Shown: positions 1 through 12,112, counted from the stretch's first letter. The stretch: DNA of 64,000 bases from Molanna angustata (GCA_963576475.1 OY754984.1:18315215-18379214); one strand, 5' to 3'. Notes: a model not told the origin generated them from the sequence alone. A program made the numbers and translations.

Positions 1-161
1 AAAAGAGGTGTGGGAAGGTTTAAATTACGATGAATGGATGGAGTCGATAGGGACCTTTCAATAGCCCATGTGTGGAATTGGCCTTAGATAGGGTGCAATG
101 GAGACGATTCCTTGAGGAGGCCATGGCCCATCCTGGGCTGTAGAGCCACTGATGATGATGT
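1..161 (+). pseudogene. RTE-like LINE, 3' end of reverse transcriptase ORF
   Basis: Reading across frames gives the usual C-terminal block of RTE-type LINE proteins: an R-G-x-G-R-F-like start, then WMDGV, then DRVQWRRFLEEAMAHPGL followed by a stop near 105. At least one frameshift separates the parts. A short TGATGATGATG run follows, typical of RTE 3' tails. Only the last ~50 codons are present and the window edge cuts the 5' side. It is a dead fragment; the family call rests on motif recognition. Confidence 0.6.
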
Positions 162-512
162 ATTTAGATTTTAATATTTTCATAATTTTCGACTGCTTAC
201 TATAAAACATCATATAACAAATGACACCTAAGGCTAGAAAAATGCGAATGGTCACACTAGCCCTCAAGAACAAAATCAGAAGTTCACTGACATAAACAGT
301 AAGATAAAAAAAACGCCAGTCAGAAATGGAATAGGCAACATAAAATGAAGACCACCAGACCACATTGTAAACCAGATGATTTAAATGGATCTTCCCCAAT
401 AGTCAAAAGAAATTATGGATTATGCAATGAATAAGGATTCTGCACAGAAACGACCCTTAAGAATAGCAACTACCAGGACGATACAGTTTAAAGACAAGAA
501 AAACCGACACTG
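162..512. other. No recognisable feature
   Basis: AT-rich sequence after the LINE tail. A 113-codon minus-strand frame here has no recognisable motif and looks like chance. Confidence 0.5.
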
Positions 513-514
513 AG

Positions 515-622
515 GGCCGTATTTATAAACCATTCTCAGTACTTAAATAAATACTTAACACACCGAAATGTATGGAATTTGTCATTTTAAGTATTGAGAA
601 AATTCTTTTATAAATTCAGGCC
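515..622. mobile_element. Short inverted-repeat element (MITE candidate)
   Basis: The left end GGCCGTATTTATAAACC pairs imperfectly with the reverse complement of the right end (GGCCTGAATTTATAAAAG). Both are followed inward by ATTCTCAGTACTTAAA-like sequence. Total length is about 108 bp, with no coding capacity. I cannot see a convincing target-site duplication, so the superfamily stays open. Confidence 0.45.
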
Positions 623-751
623 TAACAGTCGATCTACATACGTAGGCGATAAAAAAATATTAAGAATCATATTAAACGCTAAGGAAAGCCTGTGATGGCT
701 GGTATTAGCAGAGATTTCTAAAAAAATGTTAAGCTATCCTGAAGACTTACT

Positions 752-964
752 TCTTGTTTACTGTGCAACTAACAGGTAATACGTCAAATATTAATTTAAC
801 ATTCAACCAATAACAAGTTGCCACATTCTGGAGACTTATGATATTTATAGTCTCACAGATACAGACTGAAAACACAATTAAAAACTGTTTCTCCACCAGG
901 AATTGAACCCGGGATCTTTGGTTCAGGTGTCAGATATCTAACAAATTGAGCCACGAAGACCGAA
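752..964 (-). mobile_element. SINE family A copy
   Basis: On the minus strand the copy starts with a tRNA-like head: box A around CGTGGCTCAATTTGTTAG and box B GGTTCAATTCC. It continues with the family body GTGTTTTCAGTCTG, then CTCCAGAATGTGGCAACTTG, and ends with the tail containing ATTAATATTTGAC and CCTGTTAGTTGC. The match to the better-preserved copy at 60032-60262 runs the full length. It would be transcribed by RNA polymerase III from the internal boxes if still active. Confidence 0.85.
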
Positions 965-2585
965 GATCTTATCTTGTCTTAATCTCAAAAATGTATTGTT
1001 ATATATAAAGTGTATATAGTGGACAATATAAACGTGGTGACGCGGATATAAAATTATTAAATAAGTGGACTGTATTTTTCGCAGGGGTGATTTATTCTTA
1101 CCAAATATTGTTATATGTTGAAATCACTGTGAGGCAGAAGGAAAAGAAATAGATTGAATACACTCACTTGATTATTCCTATTTTTCACTTGATCTGTGGC
1201 GAGCGAATGAGAATGCTATTTTAGCTGCAAATTACTGAAGGGACACAATATAGGTTAATGATCTTGGACACGGAAAATAAAATAATACATTCGTGTTTTG
1301 TCCTGTCTTCTGCTTTGTCCCAATGGTCACAACTTGTCACTTGTCACACGCGCGCAGTGTACAACAATTTTAAAATTTGAGTGTAATGGGGCGGTAAAAT
1401 GACGGAAGAGATGCGGATTCGGTATGTCTTTTCAGGAAGCAGTTTTGAAGGATACTGGCGTGTGGTAGAGGGGCGGGCAGTGATTGAAACAATTTTCCTA
1501 TTTACTTTATTTTTTGGCGTTAGCACATCGTGTATTTTTGCAATCATTCATATTGTAGTATGCCATTTTAGTACGGTGGGGACTGGAAGAATATTTATTT
1601 TTCAACTACGAGGATGCATCATGCTGAAACATGGCACAAAAATGTGACAATTGCTGCTGCAATACATTGTAATGGATACAAACAATAGGTCTGCTCAAAT
1701 CAAACATCTGTTATGTATAGCAAAATTTTATCTTAAATGCCAATGAAGTGGATAGTACTTACCCAATGTATAGGTACACAATGTATAAAATAGATTCACA
1801 AATACTTACCACTAAACATAGATAATTAGACACAAACACACGATACGATATCACAATTGGGTTTTAATTGCCATCATACCTCCCTTAAATGATTTAATCC
1901 TAATCAAGTATCCTTTGTCCCATTCGGTATCAGGAAAGCATACATGTTAATAGGACACTCAAACAGTTTGTCTAATACTGTTTGTTCCACTATATCACCT
2001 GTAGGGGCTGTACCAATGAAACATACCCACGTACATAATACCCGCAAACGTTTATGTTCTCTTGGTATTATTAATTAAATTTCCAACCGCCTAATCTAAT
2101 GTAAGCCCAGTGTCCGAATATGTCCGAATTCCTAACTCAATCTCCCTTTATACGTTTGTAAGAACATTAAAATTTAATACCGTGTGAATCCATCCCTAAC
2201 TTTGAGACAAAACTAACACGACATTTTACAGGAAAGTTATAAATACGAAATATTATGGTATACATTGAAAGTTTTCTTGGCATGTTTTTGTACAAACTGC
2301 ACTGGGAATACAGAAAATCAAGAGAGGTTGGCGTCGAATGGTGTAGAGAAGGAGCTAGGAACTGCACGATTGGATGATACGTTATCAAAATATCGTAAAG
2401 GAAACAAATAAGGAGAACCGACGCTAAAGAAAAATATGCTTAGATGACAAAGAGATATAACATTTAAAAAACTTAGTTTTGATTTAAACCATCTAAAATA
2501 TTTTGTTAATAACAGTTTAAAAAGATAAATATATTTACATTTCCTTGGTTATTATGAAATTTGAACTGACAAACATACATAGTCC
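965..2585. other. Unassigned sequence, no supported gene
   Basis: Low-complexity AT-rich stretches with a slightly GC-richer part at 1340-1660. An 82-codon plus-strand frame (1399-1647) starts with ATG but shows no domain, and the opposite strand also has an open frame there. I see no splice-flanked exon I could defend. Confidence 0.5.
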
Positions 2586-2589
2586 CATT

Positions 2590-3555
2590 TTCCATACATT
2601 CATCAGATTTTCCTGCAGATCTAAATGTATTGTTTCACACGTATGACTCAGCACAGTACACTGCTACATGCAGTCACAGATGTGACAAAATCGCGGTGAC
2701 CACTACTATTGAATATATAGGTATCATTATAGACAGAAATCAAAAATGGAAAAATCAGATAGAATCGGTGGTAAAGCGAATTAGAAAGCTTGTTTATATT
2801 TTCCTAGAAATAAGAAACTATATGACTCTTAAACAACTGTACTCGGTATACTATGGACTAGTGCAATCGTTACTATAGTACTCAGTTACCAGCTGGGGAG
2901 CGGCTTTTAATAGCAGCCTTAAGTAGTGTGTGGATATTGCACAGAAACTAATCATAAAGATAATTCTAAAAAAACCACGAGACTTCACCACTGACCAGGT
3001 TTTCAACTCATTTAAAGAACCTAGATTCTTAGACTTATTTAAGAAATATGCCATACTGCAAATACTAAGAGAACCTGAATATCATAACTCTGTAGTTGAA
3101 AATACGACAAGACATAAATTTGCTTACTTGATAGATAGTCGAAACTCGACATATGCACAGCATCATTATTCTTTTTTGGGAGAAAATTATTTCAATGAAC
3201 TTCAGCTTGAAATACGTCGAATTGAAAACCAATATGAAAATGATTACGACTGAGAAAATATTCTTCAAGAGGATGGTTGTACAGGTTTAATAGATTTAGG
3301 CACATGTGTATTTGTTTGCGACTTGTGTTGTTTCTGTGATGGTGGTTATTGTACATTCTCTTGTGTGAAGCTGACTTTTTGATTATTCTTTTTATGTAAT
3401 GTGATAGAAATTGATTAGGCCATAAATGGATCCCATCTGATATACTATATTATATTTCATTTGCGTAATATTGTGTTTCAGAGATGCATAATTAATTTTG
3501 TATATGTTGGTATAATATTAATGTTAATCTCTTTTTATTTTACATTTTTGTTTAG
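2590..3555 (+). pseudogene. Broken LINE reverse transcriptase, C-terminal part with 3' UTR
   Basis: A single frame from about 2620 to 3253 carries the thumb and C-terminal region of a non-LTR reverse transcriptase: YIGIIIDRNQKWKNQIE, then RIRKLVYIF, then KQLYSVYYGLVQSLL, and after two stops AQKLIIKIILKKPRDF. TAG codons at 2876-2878 and 2924-2926 interrupt it. The catalytic palm is missing, so it is a 5'-truncated, decayed copy. The AT-rich stretch after the final stop (3254-3555) is probably its 3' UTR. Clade is uncertain. Confidence 0.75.
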
Positions 3556-3559
3556 TAAT

Positions 3560-3925
3560 TTAATAGCACACATCGTACCTCCATTTCAAACTATATATTC
3601 GTCCTTTCCCTCGTGACTGAGGATAGCGGCTGTAGTTCGTCGCCACTCGCATGGCCCGCCTCCATGCCAATCTGTTTTGGGCTGAACGCAGAGCACCAGT
3701 CACCGAAGACCCCATTGTGGACTTAACCAAATCGCTCCATCTGGTCGGTGAACGACCACGAGATCTCCGTCCTTCCACGCTGCCCATCACAACGAGCTTC
3801 ACGAGGCAGTCTGGTTCCCTCCTGGCAATGTGTCCAAAGAATTGAAGGATACGTCTGTAACATATCGTCGATAGACGATCCTCGATCTTCAGCTCGTCTA
3901 GAATTGACACATTCGTTGACATATA
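3560..3925 (-). pseudogene. RTE-like LINE, ORF C-terminus
   Basis: A 120-codon minus-strand frame reads ICYRRILQFFGHIARRE, then VEGRRSRGRSPTRWSDLV, then AQNRLAWRRAMR. This is the conserved tail of RTE-type endonuclease-reverse transcriptases. The first codon is only where the frame opens; the endonuclease and polymerase domains are absent. It lies head-on to the plus-strand LINE remnant that ends just before it. Confidence 0.75.
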
Positions 3926-3930
3926 ATGTA

Positions 3931-5384
3931 TAAAATTTGTATGTTCGAATATATTGTTATGATATAAATAAATAATACACCACGATCAATGACAATCAGA
4001 TTATAATGCAAATTTATTAAAATGATGTTTGCGCACAAATTCAAAATAAATATTAAAAAATACAACAGCTTCAACACAATATGAAAACACAATGTAGATC
4101 AGTTACATAAACTGACAACATAATTATACTACTGTAAACTGATTCACATAAAAAACACAGGCATGCAGATAGGAAGAGCAGCATGACTGAAGAATATTTG
4201 CCATAAGTAAAACAATATCATAATACTTCCCTTGATCATTCCCATAACTTGACTTAACTAACCCTCGATGATTAGGTACAGACTTCGCGCTGTAGCGCGC
4301 ACAACAAAGAAATATGTAATACACAATTTACAAGAGCAAGTTAAAAAAACAACCCCAGTCTCGCTTTGTTCGAATTCTTATATAATAATGTTAAATTTTC
4401 CCCTAAAAACTTTTCGCCTTTTTGAAATATCGTTTTAATTACGGCCAAAACCTTGTGATGTTTCTCCGGCGAAAGGGGATCCCAACTTTGGTTCTTGTGC
4501 GTATGGTACGTTCATGTACTATTATTATATTATATTTTCTAAATTATCAAAGTTTTATACTATGATAATAAAGTTTTGTTTCAACAAAGTAGTAGGTAGG
4601 TTTTCGCTGCTTACCCACGTATGTACATAGGTGTGTGAGCAAAGTTTGGATAGAGCGGTCAAACTCCCTTGAGGTATATATATATAGAGAATATGAGAGT
4701 TCAGAGTAAATTGTTGTACATTTTCCGCAAACTAAAATACTCGAACTTCAATAATACTCTTATTTTATATTTTTTTTTAAATATTCCTCTTTACCCAACC
4801 ACTAGCACATTTTCCAGATACTCTATTGTAGATACAGACCAATTAAAAAATATTGTACGCTTCACATTCCACTAATATATACCCCAACAGATACTCTAAG
4901 CCGTTATTAGTCTTGAAAATTTGGCAATGACTACAAACATGAATAACAGACTTTAAGACAAAGGATCTCAGACTTAATGTACCTTAATCACATAAAAAAC
5001 TTCAATTTAGACTTTACTGACCTTCTGAAAAGATTAACTTCAACATACCAAACAGACGAACAAGGCACACCTTAACGTTCTTTTTGGAATAAAAAAAACA
5101 CTAACGCTGCTCAGAATACGCCTTTGTACTGATGCCTATAACATATAATGATTTAGAAAGGATTAGGTCCGTGGACATATTATCCAGGTCCATTTTCAGG
5201 AGCCACATTAGACAGGAATAACTCATTGTTTTGTTACCAGCAGAGAGTACATGTAACATTTAATCAAAGGGGGCTGATTAGGTTACAATTACTTATGTTA
5301 TTCTTATCTATTAAATTGCTAAATATTTATATGTGTACGTTGGATATACATAAAATGCCCAAAAAAGATGAAATGGATAATGGA
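3931..5384. other. Unassigned AT-rich sequence
   Basis: No frame above about 90 codons and no motif I recognise. A small GCGC-TGTA-GCGC palindrome lies near 4288. Poly-A and poly-T runs are scattered throughout. Confidence 0.5.
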
Positions 5385-5712
5385 CGTGAAATCTTCTTCT
5401 TTTCCTCAGCAATTGTCCCACATGCTGGTGTGTTCTACTCTATGTCTTACACTTCCACTGTCCCCGGTTCTGCACATACTCTGGGGTAACTCCGTCGCTT
5501 AGCATATCCTTCCTCACCACTTATTAATATCTGCGCTTTGGTCTCCCTTCGGATCTTTTACCCGTCACTTTTATGTTATGGGCTACACTTCCTATATATT
5601 CTGGTGGTCTTCTTCAATCATGACCGTACCATCTCCATCTGTTTACTTGGAGCTTATCGGATATATCGCGCGCTTCTAGGCTTCCTCGTATATGCCTGTT
5701 TCTTATTCACAC
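5385..5712 (-). pseudogene. Decayed RTE-like LINE fragment
   Basis: Minus-strand translation gives broken pieces of an RTE-like C-terminus. The region is parallel to the clearer copy at 34380-34650: both share a block that reads, on the plus strand, CAATYGTCCCACATG, then CTTCCACTGTCC, then TCCTTCCTCACCACTT-like sequence. Stops and frameshifts are frequent. The two copies support each other as members of one repeat family. Confidence 0.5.
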
Positions 5713-6117
5713 AACTAGCGAATTAATTATGTATTTAATCATTAACGGCATATAATGCCTTTTACAAACTTACATAAAAAACACATATCAAAAACAAAAC
5801 ACAGAAAAGTATACAAAAATAAACTTAAGCAAAAAAGGAAAACCTATCAACATAATAAATAAAAAAAAATCAATAACATAATGGAATTTCTATCCTGTTT
5901 CCTTTTGATTGTATACATATAAATATGCAGACCAGATAATCACACATTTTATTGGAGCGTATGCTTTTGTTAACGTTTTAATAAAGTGTCCTTATAGTGC
6001 TTAATAGAATGAAAGAATACATACATCAGTCAGATAACCATAATCATTGCGTAACTGATATATTCTATACATTGTTGAGTTATGCAAGTAATTAGTAATA
6101 ATAATAATAATAATAAT

Positions 6118-6317
6118 GAACACTTCCTTGCACTCTGCGCAAGTGGCAAGTTTATTGCCGTATGGCTTTTTCTTTCAACTAACCAGTGTTTCCAGCCCAA
6201 AGAAACAATATTTGTGTGAGAAATGAATTTCAATAAATTTCTCCTCTGCTGTGAATCGAATCGAGTACACCCGTACAGAAACTGAACGGCTTACCAACTG
6301 TGCCACGGCGGTCGGCC
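6118..6317 (-). mobile_element. SINE family B copy (diverged)
   Basis: On the minus strand it starts with the tRNA-like head GCCGACCGCCGTGGCACAG, has a box-B-like GATTCGATTCAC region, and ends in a LINE-like tail (CCATACGGCAATAAACTTGCC). It aligns along its whole length with 60272-60482. The tail stem is damaged in this copy, and a (AAT)n run at 6094-6117 follows it. Confidence 0.8.
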
Positions 6318-6950
6318 TTGTTATTGTTAATTAGTAGTGGACATCTTACATAGGAGTGTTATACTTTGGCGGATATTCCTTGTTGGAATTTGGTAATGTA
6401 TCTGACTAACGAGGTAAGAGGAGCTAAAGTAGTTATTGATCATCTTAAAGGGGAGCATGAGATCATATATAATCCCTCTGTCGGAGAGGTCATGTAGTTG
6501 CAGATAGGCTAGTAGGGAATCATAATTTAAATCTTGTGCTGGAATTTTCAGTTAATGATTACATAAAACCTTCGACAGTTGCAGAGTGCACGGCATAATA
6601 TGACGACCAATGACCAGAACTACTGCATATTATGCATAACGTGTAGTAAATACATCACTATTTTAAATGAAGTAGACCTCTTCAATAATTCCTTTTCTAT
6701 TCCGCTTTTGTAAGCAAATTTTTATGCTTTTATTTGCAAACTGAATTGGTTCATTTGTCATTTTATGTATATTACTAAAATAAGTTAATTTAACTATCTG
6801 TTTACATAATGAATTAAAATAAAAATATTCAATCTTTCATACACAAATGAATGGCATGTTTAATATTTAATACCGTGGTATTAATCATGTTTATACAAAT
6901 TATCATTAAGACGTTGTTGAGCTGAGGTGGCAGTGTCTCTCCTCATATTC
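6318..6950. other. Unassigned AT-rich sequence
   Basis: No supported gene or repeat unit. Confidence 0.45.
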
Positions 6951-6954
6951 AGAG

Positions 6955-7140
6955 AACGGGTAATGAATTATTGCCAACGGTTAAAGTTTATCGGGAGGTT
7001 TTAGCAGACGAAGGTACAGCCAGGGGAGGCATAAATGATAATGCAGGTAATTTGTGGGTGTTCGGTTATATGCAGTCAGTCTGAGAGGATGCGACATGAG
7101 CCAGATTTATGGGGAACTTATGCAAAACGCCACCAACCAC
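6955..7140 (+). pseudogene. Possible RNase H fragment of a retroelement
   Basis: One frame reads LADEGTARGGINDNAGNLWVFGY, here split by position: LADEGTARGG, INDNAGNLWV, FGYMQSV, then a stop. After a frameshift it continues HEPDLWGTYAKR. The order acidic residue, G-G-x-x-x-D-x-x-G-x-x-x-x-G-F/Y, then E-x-x-x-W-x-x-Y, resembles LINE-borne RNase H domains. It is short and frameshifted, so this is a suggestion only. Confidence 0.3.
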
Positions 7141-8040
7141 TTCCTTGCTAATTCTTCGAGGTGTCCCGTTCAAGTTATTATAGACGATACTCTTGTTGCT
7201 GGAAATATCATCTCAAAGCAATAAATGAGCGATATTTTCAACCAAATTCTTCTATACGCAATGGCATTATAAATATCGTTTTTAAGGAATACTGAGAATT
7301 TTTAGCTCTTTGTTCATACCCAACATCTCAAACGACAATATGAATTATTATACCTTAAAAAAACTTAAATTTAATAACTTAAACATCTAAAGTCTTTACA
7401 TCATATTTAACAATATTTTTGCTAAATTATCGTTTTACACCTAACAAATAACAAGGGAATTTCACTATTCACAATTTTGCAAATTTCAGCGGAACGTTCG
7501 GAATTACTTTTTATCTGGGGAATTTTCAAATATTATTACTCTGGATTTGTCAAGCTTTAGATAATACCTCCTTTAACTTATCCGTATCTTTAATTTCAAG
7601 ACGATAATGTCAGTATTGGCTGAGTAAATGAGGAAACGGCAATGCAACTCATTTGTGCGTCCTTAATCTCGAGTGAATAGATAAATTGTTGAGAAGGTTT
7701 GAGTTTTTTTTTAGAAGGAACATGTATCTTATTTCTTCTTCCTCTCATCTTCTTCTCGTTATCCTTTTGCTTTCCTATCATTTTTATGTACTGTTCTAAT
7801 ATTCAATATTTTTTGTCGCTTTTTAACTTCTGTAATCTTTATTTTCTTTTTATTTTGTTGTGAATATTCACTATATTGTATATTTAACATTAACTCTGGT
7901 TGCATGGAAGAAATTGCCGTATAACAATGTACAAATTATTTTATGTTCAGAAACTTACAAATAAATACGTATATTCTTATAGCACGAACATATATGTACG
8001 TCCTAATACGTTCCCTAAACTATTCATAAATGCTTGTACC
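7141..8040. other. Unassigned sequence
   Basis: AT-rich DNA with no recognisable coding or repeat structure beyond T-rich runs. Confidence 0.45.
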
Positions 8041-8043
8041 ATA

Positions 8044-8585
8044 TTTATTTATTTATTTAGGTTAAAGTTGGACAAAAAACAGCGTTAAGACATAGTACAA
8101 TACAATAGTAACATCAAGTATTAAGGCCTATTACATTTTGTCGTTATGATTAATATAAAATAATACAAGTTTGCAAAAAATAAAAAAAAATATGATCAAA
8201 GGTTGGTATGTAGGTACGAGCAACATTTCAAGTTAACAATGATTTAAAACATAATATTGAACCAAAAGGAAAAAAGAAAAAAGAGAATTAATGCCGTCAA
8301 GGTTTCCTATAATAAGCGGTTATTGATCTTCTTTTGTATAGAGTATTTGAATGTTGTGGAGCTGAGGTGGAAGATGTCAAACTTTTGAAATCTGTTATTG
8401 TATGTATCGCACATTCTATGAATTGTCATGTTTTGTGCGTAATTGGTGCGATGAATTGGAAGGTGGAATAAATGTGTATGTCTAGGTCTGCGAGTAGGAA
8501 TATTAAATGAAATGGTATTGAGTATTGAGGGGCAGTCGATATTATTATTTATAACGTTGTACAGAAGCATCATATCATTTACTGT
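8044..8585 (-). pseudogene. LINE 3' fragment with (TAAA)n tail
   Basis: The minus-strand copy ends at 8044-8060 in a TAAA-type tail. Upstream, a frame at 8307-8573 contains CPSILNTISFNIPTRRPRH, then LFHLPIHRTNYAQN, then RMCDTYN, a block seen at the C-terminus of many insect non-LTR reverse transcriptases. Polymerase motifs are absent, so the copy is 5'-truncated. Confidence 0.7.
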
Positions 8586-8604
8586 GAAGCATCATATGTG
8601 AACA

Positions 8605-8695
8605 AAATCGGTCGAGGCAGGGGGGGGTTCAAACTCGCCATCATTGGATAACAAATCCAGCTCAATTCTCGCTGTACCACCGACTCATGTATTGT
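8605..8695 (-). mobile_element. tRNA-like SINE head (third type)
   Basis: The minus strand reads TGAGTCGGTGGTACAGCGAG, then about 40 bases on GGCGAGTTTGAACCCCCC. Spacing and sequence suggest degenerate box A and box B of a tRNA-derived head. It differs from SINE families A and B, and I found no second copy in the window. Confidence 0.4.
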
Positions 8696-8805
8696 TGAGT
8701 AAAATGCTAATTTGCTAAGTGATATCTAATATCGAGTTAAATGTTGTGTAGTATTTATCTTTCATTCTAAGAATTTTTAATCAAAATTCTATACTATGAA
8801 TCATC

Positions 8806-9160
8806 ATCATCATGCTCAGCGTCACAACCCATCGTAGATCCCAGCTGTCTACTAGAATCTTCTCCATACTACTCTTCCGTTGGCTGTCACCTTCCAGTTC
8901 TATTGCTCCATATCCCGACAACGCCGTCCAACCATCGTAGTTTAAGGTCTCCCTACGCTTCTTCTACCGGTTGGGTTATTAGACAACACCCTTTTTGGGG
9001 GCTCCAGAATATCCATCATAATTATTAATGGCGATACAGTCCGCAACGGACCATGGCCTCCTCCAGAAATCTTCTCCATCCCTCCCTATCGACCGCCAGT
9101 CTTCTCCAATTTATTAGTTGCATCAGATCATCCATACGGTGTTAATTTAGAAAAAAATCC
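8806..9160 (-). pseudogene. RTE-like LINE fragments
   Basis: At 9010-9140 the minus strand translates to RMDDLMQLINWRRLAVDREG, followed by WRRFLEEAMVRCG, the typical C-terminal block of RTE proteins. The neighbouring 8806-8990 stretch (starting ATCATCATCATGCTCAGCGT) looks like a second broken LINE-derived segment. Frames are disrupted and no catalytic domain remains. Confidence 0.6.
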
Positions 9161-10205
9161 TTACGTTGACGTAGAGCTAGTTTTCTTACTTTTTTAAAAA
9201 ATCTCTTGTAACTTTACATATTTTTGTATTCCATTTTGATTGTTTATTTTTCAGTCAAACGACCTACCACTACGTTTCGGCACCCTCTTCTATTCACTTT
9301 ATTTGCTTCCTACTTCAACTGTTCCGTCAGTGTCTTTATCAGGCCTTCCATTACATTAAGACATCAAACAATTTGGCTTCCTTATTTTATGAGTATTTTT
9401 TTGTCCATTAATACGTCTAAATTTTGTGTTCCGCGATGTAAAAAAATATGTGTAATGGGTTTCGTTATGGCACAAAGTGATCCCCGGTGTACATAGTTTA
9501 CAGTATCTCTACCTCTTTCCAACCAACAATGTAGAGTTTTGAACTATTCCAGGGGAATTCCCTAAAATTCTGCTCTCAAACTCCCCCGAGGAGATGTTAA
9601 GTGGATAGGAGACGAACGTACCCTTGTATACGAGCCCTTATAAATCATACGGCTCCCAGGTGAAAACTATGATAATATTATACGCAGCCCTCGCAAAAAA
9701 TACTTCAATTTGTTGTGACATATACCTTTATTTGAAAAATATAAGTCAAAGATACAACTTGACTGGAAGGGGGAAGACTGAGATGACTGGAAGGGGGATG
9801 CCAGCTCAAAAGTATCAATTAGTTTGTATTTACGTTTCAAAGAATAGCTAGCTACCCATTCATTCATACCATCACACATTTTGTGGTAACCAGCGACAGG
9901 TATGCGGGTGTAAATAACTTCTTAAAATGAAGGTTCTGGAGACGGTGTGTTGCTTGTGGGTGCGAACAGCTCAGTCATGAGGCCAAGTAGGAAGAATAAG
10001 GAGGCAAAGCTGTTTTTCTGATGGAATATTCTTTTGATAAAATTCTGAAATGTAATGTAGAGCTAAGTCGTTCAGAGCCTTAAACACCAACATGCGTACT
10101 TTAAAGCCTTCTCGTTCTGGACATTCCAACCTTTAATTCGTTAAGACGAGGTGTTATTTGACATATTTTGTTAGCTGCGTTGAATACTATTTGTAATGTT
10201 CCAAG
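9161..10205. other. Unassigned sequence
   Basis: Short frames only. A GACTGGAAGGGGGA motif is directly repeated at 9760-9800. No gene supported. Confidence 0.45.
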
Positions 10206-10211
10206 GTTATA

Positions 10212-10320
10212 CTAAGAAAAAATGATGATTTAGATAAAAACCAGAATTCTGCTTAAAAAAATTAAATGAAGTTTTTTTGAACTGAATTCTGGTTCTAAAA
10301 TTAATCATTTCTTTTCAGTG
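10212..10320. repeat. Imperfect inverted repeat (~38-bp arms)
   Basis: The left arm AAGAAAAAATGATGATTTAG, ending in CCAGAATTCTG, pairs with a right arm that begins CTGAATTCTGG and ends ATCATTTCTTTTC. The A/T-rich spacer is about 25 bp. It may be a tiny MITE or the hairpin remnant of one. No target duplication is obvious. Confidence 0.5.
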
Positions 10321-10959
10321 TTCGTACCCAAGCTAGACCTTCAAAACTAAATTATAAGGTTAGTTTCATCGGATCGTAAAAAATATAATGTGAAGCAACT
10401 ATTGCATAACCGCCATTAAGTTGATTTGTAATGTATAATTTCAAAGTGACTATCGTAGAATGAGATTTCTACAAAACACTTTAGACACATCAACTATACG
10501 GCGTTCGCCAGTGTAGTAATAACCGTAATAAAATGTTAGCTTTAATCGAAAAACGAATGATTGGAAACCATAAGTTGGTATAGTGCCCTTTCAGAAGCTG
10601 CACATTAACCGCATCTCAGAGATCGTAACTGCTGTAGTGTTGGAAGTTTTCAAATGAAAATCTAATAAAAAGCGAACGAGTCATCGGCCCTGTCCGTATC
10701 GTACTTTCAGTGCGACTGAACCAGGATGTTTGTGTCTGAGCAAAATCTATCTACTGAGATTGGAATTTTATCGGTCGTTTTGAGAAACAGTAATGTTGGC
10801 TGTATCTTGCCTCTAACACCAAAAATCCCGCAGACGTTGTCCTGCCTGTATAATTATTTACCTCTAAAAATATTAAAATGTTTGATTGAATTCTAAGATA
10901 TATAAGCTCAAAAAGGTCGTCGGGGCAGTCTAAAATGTTTCTTCCCGATTTCAGGACTC

Positions 10960-11410
10960 GAATTATTTTTTCGTGGATTGTTCCCGATTATTGGACCACG
11001 CAATTCCTTACTGGACACGGCAGTTTCAAAATTTATCTCTTTCGTTTTTACTTATCCGATTCGTCCTCATGTCAGCTTTGTGATAACCCTGAATAGACTT
11101 CTGAGCATATCCTATGGGAATGCACTAACTTCTCCGTGTCAACTTCCGACGAGAACTCTACAACGATGTCCGAGGGAATTTCTTTGGTCCCATTGGACAT
11201 GCGGACCTTGTAGCCACGAAGAGCAACTTTAGGGCTTTCAAGACTTTCTGTCTTAAATTCGATGCACTCTTATCATCACAATCAGTGAACAGTGAGGCAT
11301 TTGTTTCCACACGATTAGCTCTCTTTGGCACATTAAGTGCAGTGTCTGCAAGGTTTTAGAGTTATTCGGACTCTTCGTATGTTCTTAATGTGATCTTTCA
11401 GAGTTTTGCA
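10960..11410 (+). pseudogene. R1/I-type LINE C-terminus with CCHC finger
   Basis: One frame reads TGHGSFKIYLFRFYLSDSSS, then CQLC, eight residues including a stop at 11094-11096, then SEHILWEC. This is the C-x2-C-x8-H-x4-C finger following the TGHG motif that closes R1/I-type LINE proteins. Downstream 11310-11405 is 3' UTR-like and matches 61716-61802, so two copies of the family are present. The copy is dead. Confidence 0.7.
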
Positions 11411-11539
11411 AGGGGCCGTTATTAGTCCCTATAAGCAGAACGGATGGTGGTGAAGGAAGAACAGTCTAAAATGTTATTTATTATTTAATATACAAATGAG
11501 ACTTCACTGAGCATTCTACTGTATTAAATACTAATTTAC

Positions 11540-11690
11540 CACGGACATAATAACAAGTTTCTACATTCTGGAGACTAATGATATTAATCTTTCACAAATT
11601 CAGACTGAAAACACAGTGGAAAATTGCATATCCACCGGGAATCGAACCTTGGACCTTTGGCTCTGGAGTCACGGAGCCCGGCGATATTGC
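11540..11690 (-). mobile_element. SINE family A fragment fused to GC-rich sequence
   Basis: The minus strand carries box B GGTTCGATTCCCGG, the GTGTTTTCAGTCTG body and part of the CCAGAATGTAGAAACTTG segment of SINE A. The box A side is replaced by unrelated GC-rich sequence (11690-11830) containing a TATAAAAACGG string. This is either a recombinant head or an insertion junction. Confidence 0.7.
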
Positions 11691-11834
11691 GATTCTTTTG
11701 AAGAATCTGTGGCGGTCTTGCATTTGAACACCTCGACCAACCCCACCGCAAGGCGATGACGCAGCGAGCAAGCCAAATCGCCGGGATCACTCTGCCAGTG
11801 CTCGCTTCGACACCGTTTTTATACCGGATTGATA

Positions 11835-12042
11835 TTTTCAGCGCGGTTAATTGTTGTAATTTTAGTCATTAAAATAAAACTTGTAATTAAACGTTTATAT
11901 TTAATCTTTTGTGCTGAATAAAAAATCATGTATGTAATCCGTCATTGCATATGGCTATACCCTGTATTAATTACCCTATTTTATTTCATGTTTGAATTAT
12001 TTCCAGATATTGTGTGCATGCAGCACACAATAAGTAGGGATA
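11835..12042. other. Unassigned AT-rich sequence
   Basis: No feature recognised. Confidence 0.4.
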
Positions 12043-12112
12043 GGTTTGGTCATACAGGTCATCTGGATAGTTTCCCGATCGGCGGGTTCGATTCCCGTCG
12101 AACGAGAGAGTA
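12043..12112 (+). mobile_element. tRNA-like sequence (pseudo-tRNA or SINE head)
   Basis: It contains a good T-arm (GCGGGTTCGATTCCCGT), a weak box A (TTGGTCATACAGGTCATCTGG) and a possible acceptor pairing GTTTG/CGAAC with one wobble. The anticodon arm does not fold well and no CCA or mature tRNA identity is clear. I read it as a tRNA-derived retroposon head rather than a working tRNA. Confidence 0.4.

Noticed and set aside
1399..1647. Small ATG-started gene of 82 codons
   Set aside because: No domain, an equally long frame on the opposite strand, and no splice or conservation evidence.
6094..6117. (AAT)n run as an independent microsatellite of interest
   Set aside because: It is the ordinary A/T-rich tail end of the SINE B copy.
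12043..12112. Functional tRNA gene
   Set aside because: Only the T-arm is good; the anticodon arm does not form, and similar heads in the window belong to SINEs.
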